Source: Haliclystus octoradiatus (Eukaryota; Cnidaria; Staurozoa; Stauromedusae; Haliclystidae). Taken from it: 64,000 nucleotides of DNA. The notes beneath the pieces were generated by a model that did not search any database, was not told the origin of the DNA, and was given only the letters and a program-made list of their open reading frames with translations. Position 1 is the stretch's first letter, and every line of letters starts with the position of its first letter. The stretch spans positions 6,922,188-6,986,187 of the forward strand of contig OU744454.1 of assembly GCA_916610825.1 (NCBI GenBank), read 5' to 3'. Made by a program: the position numbers and the translations under genes. Shown here piece by piece: positions 33,330 to 45,199 of the stretch.

Positions 33330-33665
33330 CAAATGAAGCCAACATTTTGCCATCGTTTTCACAACATCGATGTTGTGAAAATGCTGGCTTTATTTGGCCA
33401 TCCCAGCCAGCATTTTGCCAGCATTTCCACAACATGGAGCGAAATTTTTATCAAATGCTGGCATTATGTTGGCTTCATTTGGCCGCCCCAGCCAGCATCT
33501 GGCCACCCAAGCCAACAAATTTCGACAAATTTCGGTGTTGGATTTTGTTGGCTGGCACATTGAAGATGGTCAAAAAATTGGCCAACGTTCTATGGTTCTC
33601 TTCGATGTTGTGAAAATGCTGGCTTCAATTGGCCACCCCAGCCAGCATTTTCACAACATTTGACA
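33330..33665. repeat. GCTGGCTTNATTTGGCC palindromic repeat array
   Basis: Several variants of TGTGAAAATGCTGGCTT, ATTTGGCCACCCCAGCC and AGCATTTTCACAACAT alternate, so each unit is itself partly palindromic. Overlapping frames in all three forward phases (33257-33663) are products of the array. It ends about 70 bases before the assembly gap, which it may have caused. Confidence 0.75.
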
Positions 33666-33734
33666 TATCAAATTACAAAGAATGAAAAAACGTCTCTACT
33701 ATTGGTCAATGATTTCGTAATGTTTTAATTTAGT

Positions 33735-34234
33735 NNNNNNNNNNNNNNNNNNNNNNNNNNNNNNNNNNNNNNNNNNNNNNNNNNNNNNNNNNNNNNNNNN
33801 NNNNNNNNNNNNNNNNNNNNNNNNNNNNNNNNNNNNNNNNNNNNNNNNNNNNNNNNNNNNNNNNNNNNNNNNNNNNNNNNNNNNNNNNNNNNNNNNNNNN
33901 NNNNNNNNNNNNNNNNNNNNNNNNNNNNNNNNNNNNNNNNNNNNNNNNNNNNNNNNNNNNNNNNNNNNNNNNNNNNNNNNNNNNNNNNNNNNNNNNNNNN
34001 NNNNNNNNNNNNNNNNNNNNNNNNNNNNNNNNNNNNNNNNNNNNNNNNNNNNNNNNNNNNNNNNNNNNNNNNNNNNNNNNNNNNNNNNNNNNNNNNNNNN
34101 NNNNNNNNNNNNNNNNNNNNNNNNNNNNNNNNNNNNNNNNNNNNNNNNNNNNNNNNNNNNNNNNNNNNNNNNNNNNNNNNNNNNNNNNNNNNNNNNNNNN
34201 NNNNNNNNNNNNNNNNNNNNNNNNNNNNNNNNNN
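33735..34234. other. Assembly gap (500 N)
   Basis: Exactly 500 unknown bases, so a placeholder of unknown true size. AATTTAGT stands at or next to both edges. Confidence 1.
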
Positions 34235-36620
34235 AATTTAGTCATGTAATGACAACAGTTTGGCGCGAAAGTCTTGCCATGAACATTTTGATTTATCATT
34301 TCATAGAGTCCAAAAAGACAAATAACGTAGTTTATCACTTTCTGTAGCAGTGTTTGCTCTCTGTTCGAAATTCTCTGAAATTTCGAAATTATTCGAAAAA
34401 ATTTTGGAAGATCACCCGTGAGAAGAGAAAGTTCAAATAGTAAATAGAAAGGAATTGCAATCTCATCGGCAATAGATTTTAAAAATAACGCACAGTATCC
34501 ATCAGGTGTACGCGATGTTTTGGAAGGAAGCCTTTTCAAAAGCTTGACAACATCAGGGTAACAAAATTCGACAAAAGTAAGTATATTGTTTTCTTCTCAT
34601 CGGGGAGAAAAATCTGGTATGATGCCATCATCAGTGGTGAATACACTTGAAAAATAGTTATTGAATAAAGTGGACTTGGTTGTATCGTCAGCAATAAGCT
34701 CATCTTGATCATTTAGAATTGCAGAAATTGATCTTATAGTATTTAACTTGCTGTTAACAAAAGAAAAATGAATGAAGTGAAGGATCAGCTAATAACTGGT
34801 TTTCACGTTCGATATTGAAATTGTGAAAAGCTTTCTTATATTGACGACTAAGAATTTCATAATGAGATTTATTTTCATCATTCTTCTTAGATAATTTGTA
34901 AACTGCCTTTTTTCGTCTTGCTATGTTCCTAACGTGGTTTGGATATAAATGTCAAGTGCATTAGTGATCGAGTTCCAAAATTTCTCAACATTACCTCGAC
35001 TATCATTATAAATATAGAGCCAATCGATTCTATTGAGGTACTTATTGATACTTTCATAATCGGCTTTGTGAAAATTGTAACCAGTTTTAAAATTGTTCCT
35101 TTGAGTAGGTGGAGAAGGTAGAGAAATCTTATAAATAATTGAACAATGATCACAGGAAAATGTGAAGGGTTCATCGACTTGTACTGTGAGGATATGTGAT
35201 GGATTAGATGATAGTAGTAGGTCCAATATAAATTGTTGTTTCGAGTTTGTTCATTTATTAGTTGAAATAGGCCATTTCTAGTAACAGCATCTAGAAAATG
35301 ATAATGACCATCGCTACTTGATCCATTGAAACATGGAATTGTCCAGTCGATAAGAGGATAATTGAAATCATCACTGATGATACAAGGGTGTTGGCACGAT
35401 GTGCAAAAGACAATAAAAGAACATAATAAATCAGACTTTATTCTGTCTGATGCAAATGAAGGAGAATGATAAATACAGATAAAGCGATACTTTGCACCAG
35501 ATAGTAGTATATCAGCAACTACCGATTCAAGAAAATCAAATCGACTTGGAATATCAATAGAAATAACTTTTAAATTATCTTTGTAGATTATTGCTACACC
35601 ACCACCATGTGTGCCCAAGGGTCGATCTTTACGTAGTAAACAATAAGGAGCTCCTTGCAAAAGTAATTGGTAATTTTTGTTGTTGGGGTTTCTAAATTCA
35701 TATAAAGCAGAGATCGAGGATTACCTAGCCTGCGTCCAGACTAAACGTTTCTGAAGGAAAGTGTAAAGTCTGCGTAGCCGACCGAACAAAGCTGTTTTGC
35801 TGACACTGTACTAGACTGGCGCCGCCTTATAAAAACCTTAATTTCCGGTCTCAGTTGTGTGAGTGAAAATCACGTTTACATGTTAAACATTAAAAACACT
35901 CTCAAGCTTGGGAATGAATCGTTGAAAACAGGCAAAGTCTGTGACACTCATTCGAAACAAAAATTTAGTAGAAATTGTGTTGTTTGTATAGTATATTGTC
36001 TAACCGAAGGAGGAATTGATCATTTGTTTCCTGATGTTATAAAATACCAATGTTATAATTCCTATATTTGTAAATTTTTGTTCACTTTCTAAAGTGACAT
36101 TCCTACTCGCTCACCAAATGTTCGAAGGCCCTTCGAAGTGATCCGTACGTTCGAAAAGGATTGATAAAAATTCATGTTAAAATAAAACATTAGTTGTCAA
36201 TAGTTTCTTCGAAGTCTTCTTCACTGAAATATAACTGTTAATGAATTTTAAAATAAATTTAACTCCTCACAAATACGTTGTATATTTTCATAAAATTGAG
36301 TTTGTCTCCAAATCCGAAAGTCTACCTAAATGTGGTCCCAATTTTGTTTATCACATGACTGATACCCACAATCTGATTGGCAGACATCGCATTAAAATCA
36401 CGTGAGCAAAGCTAACCAATAGGATTGAGTCACTGCTTTTGCAAGTCTAGTGCAGTGTCAGCAAAACGGCTTTGTTTGGTCCGCTACGCAGACTTTACAC
36501 TTTCCTTCAGAAACGTTTTAGTCTGGACGCAGGCTAGGATCACCCTTCTAATACGTAGTTGCGAGGAAAGAGAATTTAATATCATTAAAGTGTGAAATTT
36601 TGATCACACCATTTTCACAT
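34235..36620 (-). mobile_element. Decayed LINE: endonuclease and start of RT, interrupted by a MITE
   Basis: Read on the minus strand. An RSLLYMN segment before 35690 recalls the N-RSL start of LINE endonucleases. The main part at 35660-34929 includes THGGGVAIIYKDN, FICIYHSPS and a D-NYP-IDW motif of the endonuclease/phosphatase fold. A frameshift near 35226 moves to a second frame (34921-35226). A stop-containing linker (about 34900-34600) reaches LPSKTSRTPDGYCALFLKS, the start of the RT domain (34539-34400). After that the frame degenerates and enters the gap. There are several frameshifts and at least one stop. The 811 bp element at 35726-36536 split the endonuclease. Confidence 0.75.
35726..36536. 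mobile_element. 811 bp hAT-like MITE with ~85 bp TIRs, inserted in the LINE
   Basis: Begins TAGCCTGCGTCCAGACTAAA and ends with its reverse complement. Inverted similarity extends about 85 bases (AGTGTAAAGTCTGCGTAG, GACACTG). Flanks are GGATTACC (35718-35725) and GGATCACC (36537-36544), an 8 bp duplication with one change. No transposase is inside; the frame at 35859-36092 has no recognisable domain. Confidence 0.8.
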
Positions 36621-37304
36621 TTATTTTATTCAAGAAATCCTAATAATCAGTAAGAAAGAGAGTAATCCTACAAAAGAAATAATATGTTTTTATATAGATA
36701 ATCGTAGGATGCATTTGCTTTTTTAGGTTTAAACAGCAATATCTTAGGAAAATGTAACAAGTGATTTTCAAGAACGGTAACTGGCTGATAAGGATCTTCC
36801 TCCGTGATCTCAGAATATCAAGTAATATAATGAATACATTAAAGGGGAAAAATCGACCATGGACTCTACACGCTTAGAGTCACCTGCGTGTTTATAGTTT
36901 GTATTGTTCATGTACCTGAAATCATGCGGAAACTTGAGATTTGAAACCTTGCCAAGCCAAGACTGACATTGATCATCTAATTCAAGTTGAGTCCAATGAA
37001 TTTAATTACAACCCCTAATTACCATCTGCAACATGCCTCTGTTTTAGCATCCATAAGGAGCATTATTAATTTGAATTATTTAACGAAAACCTGATTAATC
37101 TAGATATGTGTATGCTTATTTTCTATACAAAACATTGTTATAAATTTGAATATTCGTCCAAATTTTTCAATTACAACCCTGGATTGATTTATATATTTGC
37201 GTCTATTTACGGTCATGTGAATATTTCCATTTTTGCAGCTGTTACGTAAATTTATATTTATTTGCATAATTCATATGGCTATCAATTTTATAGGCTTGAT
37301 TATA
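36621..37304. other. AT-rich stretch with one TTAA-element end
   Basis: At 36839, TTAA then AGGGGAAAAATCGACCATGG resembles the end of the TTAA-flanked MITE at 55411. No other end is seen. No gene is recognised. Confidence 0.35.
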
Positions 37305-37612
37305 TCTACTATATAAACGTCGATGTATGTCTGTTTGTATCAGCTGTATTCGCGGTTCATGCTTCTCGTTGTAAACGTATCAAATCCATACTTTCCGTGG
37401 GGTGCCTTATAATATTTTGCGACAACGTAGACCATGTTTTATGTTCATATCTTTATATTCCTTCAATTGACTGCCCGAAGCGCATATTTTTCGTAGGATT
37501 TCTCTTACGGCTCCATAGAAAGAACGAATTACTATCTCATGTTCGTCACGCAATATCTTTTCTAATTTTTCATTTTCAAATTTCACCCAGCGGAGCGAGT
37601 TTGCTTTACTAG
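37305..37612 (+). mobile_element. Helitron-like non-autonomous element, 308 bp
   Basis: Begins TCTACTATATAAACGTCGAT after an A and ends CTTTACTAG before a T. That is the 5'-TC and CTRR-3' with A/T insertion site expected of Helitrons. A weak AGCGA/TTGCT hairpin stands just before the end. Start and 3' part match the copy at 20520-21415. The frame at 37262-37612 is not a gene. Confidence 0.55.
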
Positions 37613-37827
37613 TATTTTATATTTTTGATATCGCTGTGACTATTTGAACTGCAGTCGAAGCATTTTAAACAGACACGCATGCGTATTATTAACGAACAGT
37701 ATATCATGCTGGTTCAAATCCAGATAAACGTAAGTTGAGAAAAAGAAATGAATTTGAATTCGAATGGGTGGTTATCATCTGATCCTAACCCTAACCCTGG
37801 GACGAGTGAAACATGATTTTGAAATAA

Positions 37828-38227
37828 GGTCTTGTTTACAAGGAGGGTGAGCTACTTACCTTACCGAGTTGAATAATTTAAAGCTGATCTAAGCATGTGC
37901 GCTGAAACCAAACGAGTTTCAAGAGAACAAAAGATGTCTACAACGGAAACGTTCGAAACAATAGAAAATTCAAGCTACCAATTTTAATTCTAACTTGCCT
38001 ACCTGAGTTACTCGCCTATTTGTGTTTACAAGTCAAAAAGTTGTCTCGGGTGCTATAGGGTAACCCGGTCTGTTACGTAACTCGGGTAGGCGAGTTACTG
38101 GACTGGGGGGGGGGGGGAGGAGGGTGGCGAGACAACTTTCTCAGTTTGCTTGTAAACAGAACACGATAAACAATAGACTCAGGTAATTCGCCAACCCGAG
38201 TAAATCGCCCTCCTTGTAAATAGGGCC
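37828..38227. mobile_element. Harbinger-derived MITE, 400 bp, with TAA duplication
   Basis: The ends GGTCTTGTTTACAAGGAGGG and CCCTCCTTGTAAATAGGGCC are inverted repeats, flanked on both sides by TAA, the 3 bp target of PIF/Harbinger. In reverse complement its first ~200 bases follow the left end of the autonomous element at 26962, including CAAGCAAA-TGAGAAAGTTG. A long G-run lies in the middle. It is presumably mobilised by that transposase. Confidence 0.85.
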
Positions 38228-39229
38228 TAACATTAGTACAACTGAACTTCCCAAGATATAAAAAATTTCCACCCAGGTGATGTTAGTTTTGATCTTCATG
38301 GCGTAGGAGTTGGCTTATTCAGGATTTTCTATGTTTCTCTGTTACTACAGTAAAATCGACGCATGTGCCTCTTTTAAATGATACTGCCTTGATGATATCT
38401 CAAAACTCTAATTATAAGTCAGTTAACCATGGATTGTTATCACTTTTACCACTAACGGAGTCCAATTCCAGGAAAAGAGAATCGTTGCGACTGTCGAAAT
38501 CTGCCTTTGTATCATTCTCAGTAATCTGTTTTAATTCTTTCTGTTGTGGTCAGTACGTCTGCAGACTTTTGCAAAATGGCTTTGTTTTTGCATTTGGAAC
38601 ATGGTTGGTCATAAGCTGGACAATGATTCTTAGTATACGACGCTCTCTACACGGTGAACATTGAGCGTTTCGTTTAGTCTTTGTGGTTTATGATGTCTCT
38701 ATTACAAATATCAATACCAAAATGTGTAGAACTAATAGTTGACTCTTTTATTATTATTATGTTATTCAATTAATATACATAATGATTGATTTGAATATGT
38801 AGAAGGTGTTACTTTGGTATTTTTTCAATCCTTTCCTCAACGCTTTTGTTTTTACTCTAGCTTCTAGCTTGTCTGTTGCATATGAAAATTAATGTACTTT
38901 TAAGTACAGCTTGAATGACATTTCCAGCACATTTAGTTCTTTATTTTATATAGTGGTTTCACAATTTTGCTAAAGATCATTAACTGCACAACGGATTTCT
39001 TCCTTAAATCGAAATTTTTTAATAATATTTGGAATTTTAATAGAAATTGTAATTAAAAAGAGAATTGAAATTTTTTAATGATATTTTGAATTTTAATACA
39101 GTACCCCTGATGTAAACAGCAGAGGTAGCAACATGGAATTCTATATTAACATTCTTTAATAGATTTAAACAATATGTTATTGTGAACGTGGTCAACATCA
39201 GTGTTCGACTTTCGAAACCAAGCGCTGCT
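38228..39229. other. Intergenic, no gene recognised
   Basis: AT-rich. The 99-codon frame at 38365-38664 has no recognisable domain and no matching splice signals. Confidence 0.35.
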
Positions 39230-39400
39230 TTGTGGTGTCGTGTTGCAAAGGGCGCAGTAATTGGCTGACCCGAATCACTTGGAACAATAGCCAGAGTTCG
39301 TAAGCGGTAGCAGCAAACCGTGACCTGTCGAACAAACAAAATATCTTTGAGGCCGCAAGAGGCACGAGTACGGAAAAATAAGTTATTTCTCTAGCTTTGG
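39230..39400 (-). repeat. Dispersed repeat, TGCCTCTTGCGGCCTCAA family
   Basis: In reverse complement it reads GCCTCTTGCGGCCTCAA, then TATTTTGTTTGT, then TATTGTTCCAAGTG. The same order occurs on the plus strand at 58050-58170. It is an interspersed repeat of unknown class. Confidence 0.6.
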
Positions 39401-39895
39401 ATTGGGAACGACTTTTGGTATTAAAGTAAGCCTTAACCCGACCAGGTAGCTGGAGAATAATCATGTTAAATTTTGTTGCCGTGCGTTATCTATGGAGAGA
39501 TTGAATCTATATCAACAAAATACGGACACAACGGCAGTTTGGCAATTACATGTAGAATAGAAGTATTGCTTTGTTTGTTTGTGTTTCCAAGTAGAAATGA
39601 CGATTTGATTGAAGAGCATCGGTATTATTTACCGTATACAGTATATACAAATTATATTCTCTAAAATTAGATTACATGTCTTTACAGAATATAATGGTTT
39701 GAATTACAAATTATGTTAAGTATTCTGAATTAATTATTTATATTGATGATCGTATATGCATATCCTATTGAAAGAGACGTCAAACGGAATGTAGAATTGA
39801 GTAAATACTCATTTGGTTTGTAGTAATCAGTTCTATAACATGTAATGAATACTGATCCGAGCATTTGATAATTAGCGAAAATTATAACAATAAAT

Positions 39896-42800
39896 ATGAT
39901 AATGAAGAGAATTGTTACTTTGCTTGCTTTGGTAAGTGCATTATTTATCGATAGAATACATATTTTCACATTTCTTTTGCAGAATAATCACCTACAGAAC
40001 AATAGATTACACGAGCACTTACTTATCCAATCCATAAGTCAAACCATCCAATTAATATTGTGAACATTTAAAACTAGAATAAATGAAGCTAGTTTTTGGT
40101 TCTACATTTACCTCTACTAAATGGGAAGCTTATAACAAACTTTATGCAAGGACACGATATCCATGTTGGCATTCAATTCCAGTTTAGATGCACGTGAATA
40201 GAAAAATACTAAAATACTGATGTATATATTATAGGCTTATAGTTTTTCTATATAGATGTAATAATGTTAGTTTTGACTTCTTCAATAGATTGCTTGTTCA
40301 ATGGCATCCCAATCGAGCAGAGAATGAAACAAACAAGTTTGTAAATATTCTACTGACAAACACAGTAGACTGTTAATATTCCTTAATGTACACATGACAC
40401 ACAAAAGGTAATACCAATAATTCAGATAGCTGATATTTAATGAGGATGAATGGTGACAAGTATTATGTTAATTTGAACACCGATACACGGGGATATTTAA
40501 GTAAAGTGTGTTTTTTCTGAAGTGGAAATGAGAAGAGAGTTCAATTTAAATAGAGAATTATAATAAAAAAGCCTCGTTCATAACATTTTCTATAAAAAAA
40601 AATTTAGAGACACTCATGAGATGGAGACGGGATAAACAAATACAAATTGAGAGAACAAGGATGTCGGGTATAATCTCTTCTTTACAAATTATCAATACAA
40701 TGATTTATCAAAAAGAATAAAAAATGGCCAGCACAAATAGATCATGTTTTTTGTTGAAGTAATCCTTCTATTTCAATATTGCAATTCACATCTCCACAAT
40801 CTGCACAGATTCTTGAAAATTCTATATGATTTTCCTATCAAACAATATTATTAGTTTCTATATCAAAGAAATAAATGGGATGAGATCGTGTTCATGTTTC
40901 TAAATGAAACTGAAATTACTTCAGAACATATAAAGCCCTGTTCAAACGACGGCAATATTTGTGCGACAATTCTGTTTTTTGTCTGAGGTGTGTTTTTAGT
41001 GTTTTGAATCACTCTTTTCAGGAGCGGCTAAACGACAAGAATTTTCTCAAGATTTTTCTAGAAAAAGTCAGATTGAGCTTAAAAAGAAGCCTTGCAGAAG
41101 CAACAACATCGAAAACGTTCTATACGTTTCGAACAAAATGGTTCGAAAAGAATAACGAAGACGTTCGATAACAAAAATACTTGGAAAGACTTTGAAAATC
41201 TTTGATGGCCATCAAACATGAAGCGACAAATAAAATACACAATGCAACACGTCAAACAAAATCGAAAGAGTGGCTAAACGACGAGGACTTTCGAAGGATT
41301 TAAAAGTCTCGCAAATGTTGCCGTCGTTTTCCAAGGGGTTAAGGCTCTTGCATGTGTTTAGCAGAAACACTTCCTCTTTGTATTACTTCACCGTGTGAAT
41401 TTTCATATAAAATTATATGAATATTAAATGTGCATATAAAATATGTTACAATTATAATAATCACATAAAGTTTCATTCGTTTAATTAGGATCTTCAGACG
41501 GTATTACTGACGTCAAAAACGCACAATTACTATATACGATCAACACATACATGAAAAAAGGAAATAAATAAGTGTCGCTTATATGGTTATTGTTAATGCT
41601 AAAACGTCTACTTGTTTCAACATACGATTTAAATTACTTTATCACTCCATTATTGAATCTAACCGCCCTTTTTTATCAAGACAGTGTATTATGATGTGGT
41701 TTTTGTTATTCAGTTCACAGAAATGCACGTTCTGGTCAACCTGTTTCAAACGTTAATAATTACATGGCTGGTATATTATGGTTTGTTGAAAATAAATCTT
41801 TATTGTAACTAAGCATCAGTGTTGTATTAATTTTTCCCCACAGAGACAAAGCCGTATTTTCCCACTGACGCCAAAGCAGTACGATGAAAATTTGCATTTT
41901 TTATAGAACAACAGCTTAGTTCACTAAACAGTTATTAGCTCCAATATCTTACTGGGCCAACTTGTTGTTTTGGCCCAAACGTAGGTGAGGAAAAACAGCG
42001 GATTGGGTATAGCATAGTTATAATCTAGGAAATTGTTGTTAATTGTTGCGAAGCAGAAAAGCATGTCTGAGAGCATGGGAATCGAACCCACGGTCTCTGA
42101 TTTTCCGATCCAGTGCTTTAGTCTTTGAGCTAGGCGGTCATCTGCAATTGGCAATAGCTGGAAGTATACTTTGTTGCATCAGCTGTGAACTCCATTAACT
42201 ACACAGCACGAGTTAGTTTTTCCGTACCGCAAGAGTTGACTTGCCAAGTTTATATTGTCAACTTTAACTTTCCAGTACTCCCTTTCAAATCCAAGTCACT
42301 GGCCACGGTGGTATTTCAACCGTCGGGCGAGAATACTCTTACCCCTGCATTAACTAGGCCTAATTAGTACAATCATGTAAAGCCAATCCAAGTCTTACCC
42401 TAACACAGCTTTTTCATCAATGCTAAGTTAAAATTTTATGCTTAACAACATATCCAAAACGTACCACAATCGGAGTAAGCAATTGATTTGATTTTATGTT
42501 AACAATATTTCCCTTCCTCCTGCAAAGATTCGCCAATACTAGCCTCTGAAAAGGATAAATATTTTGTACTCTTATTTTGCAAAGAACAAGGACGGTAGCT
42601 TCTTCGAAAAGATTCCAATCCTCCCGTTAACTTTTACACTTGCTGTACTCTGCAGTTGTGGAGGTGGTTGTGGTATGTCAGCTATAAAGTTTAGTCTACT
42701 GTATGCAGTATACAAGAAATGATAGATTCAAATGCTGCTAGATAACTGTAAGGTATGTATAGCATACTGTTTTATGTAGCGTAAAGTTTTGATTAAAATC

Positions 42801-43441
42801 TTATTAATCTTATTAGCTATTGAACTAAAATGATTTACATTATCTCTCTTCACCACTACCTTGTTCTTGTCCTTCAGCTCATGAAACCCAAATTTTGAGG
42901 TGAATTTGATGTTCCCAATTATAGATTCAGATACAATAACTGGCAAGATCTCCAGATTGAGGGTGTGACAAAATTTGAATAGTTTGCTGCAAAATCATCT
43001 GCACAAACGAACCGAGAACAATATAAAAGAGTAAATCATCCAAATTGCAGCCAACTTCATCAATCTGTGATTCAATCGAAATACCAATGCATGACAAGAG
43101 CGACCACTATAGCAGGTGGTCGCTGTATTAAGGTGAGTTTTATGACATGTTTGACTCTATGTGCATATAGGATATTATCAAAAGTTGGGCATTACAATTA
43201 ATGAAGCTTCTGTGGTTTTATTTCCATTCCATGGTTAAATTAGTAACATGAACGACTGGTATAACTGTAGCCTATGCTATACCCGAAGATACATTATTGT
43301 CCTGTCGAGGAGTAAATTATTGATTAATAAATTTAATTTTAATTGACATTATTTATAAAGGTCTTTTTCTGTTTCTTTCTACAGGCTTATCATCACATGT
43401 TAATATGCCCAGAAGTCTGTCAAAAATATTTGAGACCATGA
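39896..43441 (+). CDS. Small secreted cysteine-containing protein (gene 3)
   Basis: Three exons: 39896-39931 (donor gtaagt), 42983-43132 (acceptor gaatag, donor gtgagt) and 43385-43441 (acceptor ctacag, stop TGA). All junctions are phase 0, giving 80 residues. Exon 1 MIMKRIVTLLAL joins FAAKSSA to make a signal peptide, probably cleaved before QTNREQ. The mature ~61 residues hold five cysteines (PNCSQL, YQCMT, GRCIK, LICPEVCQ) and end KYLRP. Poly(A) signal AATAAA lies at 43498, 57 bases after the stop. The first exon is closely similar in form to those of genes 1 and 2, and the phase 0 break inside the signal peptide is shared, but the mature part is unrelated by eye. Its 3 kb first intron holds a MITE and a tRNA-like repeat. 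I do not recognise the family. Confidence 0.65.
40934..41340. mobile_element. 407 bp TIR element (MITE) in gene 3 intron 1
   Basis: The left end GCCCTGTTCAAACGACGGCA is matched in reverse complement by the right end TGCCGTCGTTTTCCAAGGGG; the pairing extends about 30 bases (AATATTTG against CAAATGTT). GGCTAAACGACAAGAA and GGCTAAACGACGAGGA recur directly inside. No clear target duplication is seen. Confidence 0.65.
42065..42142 (-). repeat. tRNA-like sequence (SINE head or tRNA pseudogene)
   Basis: In reverse complement TAGCTCAAAGACTAAAGC is an A-box-like D arm and GGTTCGATTCC is a perfect B box. The acceptor strands GACCGCC and GCTCTCA do not pair, so it is not a functional tRNA. It most likely forms the 5' head of a SINE or a tRNA relic. 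Confidence 0.6.
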
Positions 43442-43503
43442 ACATCCGTAAGCTAGTATCTTAAATTGTTCATTGTGTATAATGTATAAATCAAACAAAT
43501 AAA

Positions 43504-45199
43504 GTATTTGCATGATCTATACTACTAGTGGAATGTTAAAACATAATTAAAAACATTTCTTACTCACTGTTGTATACGTTTTTCTATGTGAATGTGGGCA
43601 TTTTCCATTTTCCCATGTGAATGTGGGTATAGGACAGTAAAGAAATTTTAGGTACATTATATCACGGCATTATATGACCTAAATGATTCAGGGCTACTAT
43701 GTGTCTGATGTTATTTCCTCAAATTAAATCTCATAATTGAACTGAAACTTGACAGCATCGCTTTCGTGTTTCTACTAAAAATGCCATTAGTCAAACTGCG
43801 AAAAAACGCATTTTGCCTTCTCCGATTCTGGTACATTTTGGATATGCTTTTTAGCCATAAAACTTGCCTATAGAATTGTTTCTATACACTTGAAAATTCA
43901 ACTCATGTGGCACGGAAAAACTAATCACCTGCTGTGTAACTAATTAAACTTACAGATGACGCAACAGGAGTGACTTGCATGCAGCTGTTGTGAAGGTAGA
44001 TCAGAATATCGCATAGCCCAAAGGTTGAAGTTTTTCTGAGCGTCGGAGTAGTATAACATATCCCAAAAAGAGCTTTATACCTTAAAAGTTATAACTTTCC
44101 GTTGTTAAAACTTCTTAGCCGTGAGTATCACTTCAGCAGGATTATCCATGTTACTACGCAGCCCTGTCTGAGACGTCAAGCTTTTCGACTCAAATTCATT
44201 TCAAATATATTTCTGTCATACTTAACCCACAGTTCAAACACCTTTTATTAGCAACACAATTTTACATATTATTATCATTAATTATTACCAATAATTATTA
44301 TTAATTAGTAATTATTATTATGATCCTGCTGATGTGAATATCACAGAGAAATAACGATGTCCACTGTTAAAAAGTTCCTTCAGCGCAGCTATTCAGTTAG
44401 ATCTCCACAGCTAACAAGTATATGTTTACCGCTTCTAATTAGCCAAAGCTATTTTGATATTTTACCACATCTAATAAACGCTTTAACGCATCTAATTGGA
44501 TCATTACAGTGGCTAAAATAAAATCAATCATAGCTAGTTCACATATTTCAACCCATCCAGGAAATTATGTCAGTGTTTAGTGTTCGAGTTTGAACTGTAA
44601 CTTCATGATGGGGAATTTTGCCTTCAACTGTGCATGTCCGCACATAAATATTCAAAATGCCATTTATTAGAAGCCACATACTATTGCACTATAAGTTGTG
44701 AAGATTTTTTACTATATAGCACTTTGTTTTTTGCTTGTAGAATCCTGCATCTAAATATAATAAAAATAATGCTAACAAACATCTGAACTATTGTACAATG
44801 CTTTGCTCAAAAATAACTTATTAACATGTTCTCTACAGTCAATAGATGTTTATTTCTGTTTGTACTGAAGAAGATCATTTACATACTTTTCTTCTTTGTC
44901 TCACTTGCATTACAGTTCCCTGCTATTTAATCTCATCATCAAATGAGTACGAATACTCATACTCATAGTGGATTGAGCAATATTAGAATGTAAAAGATAA
45001 TATATGAAAATTAGAGTATTATGTGTATGTAAATCTAATTAGCTAACGGTTGACTTTGAATGTTTAAATGTGTATCCCCAATCTCGCATTCGAAAACATA
45101 ATTTCCTCCGTTGTTGGAATGAGTTGTTGTCGAAAATAGTCACAAATCCTGAGGTTACTATATACTTGAAATTTTACATTATAAACACAAAGACAATAG
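43504..45199. other. Intergenic, no gene recognised
   Basis: AT-rich. Two direct copies of CATGTGAATGTGGG or TATGTGAATGTGGG lie at about 43590-43630. A TTATTAATTAGTAATTATTA run lies near 44300. The first exon of the modular gene downstream may be here, but I could not identify it. Confidence 0.4.

Noticed and set aside
33257..33663. Three overlapping Ser/Pro/His-rich frames
   Set aside because: Products of the GCTGGCT repeat; all three phases are open at once.
37780..37800. TAACCCTAACCCTGGG, telomere-like
   Set aside because: Only two units, with no longer array nearby.
42600..42700. Possible exon encoding LAVLCSCGGGC before gtatgt
   Set aside because: It resembled a signal peptide with cysteines, but no acceptor fits well, and the exon at 42983 joins exon 1 of gene 3 in phase with a better signal peptide.
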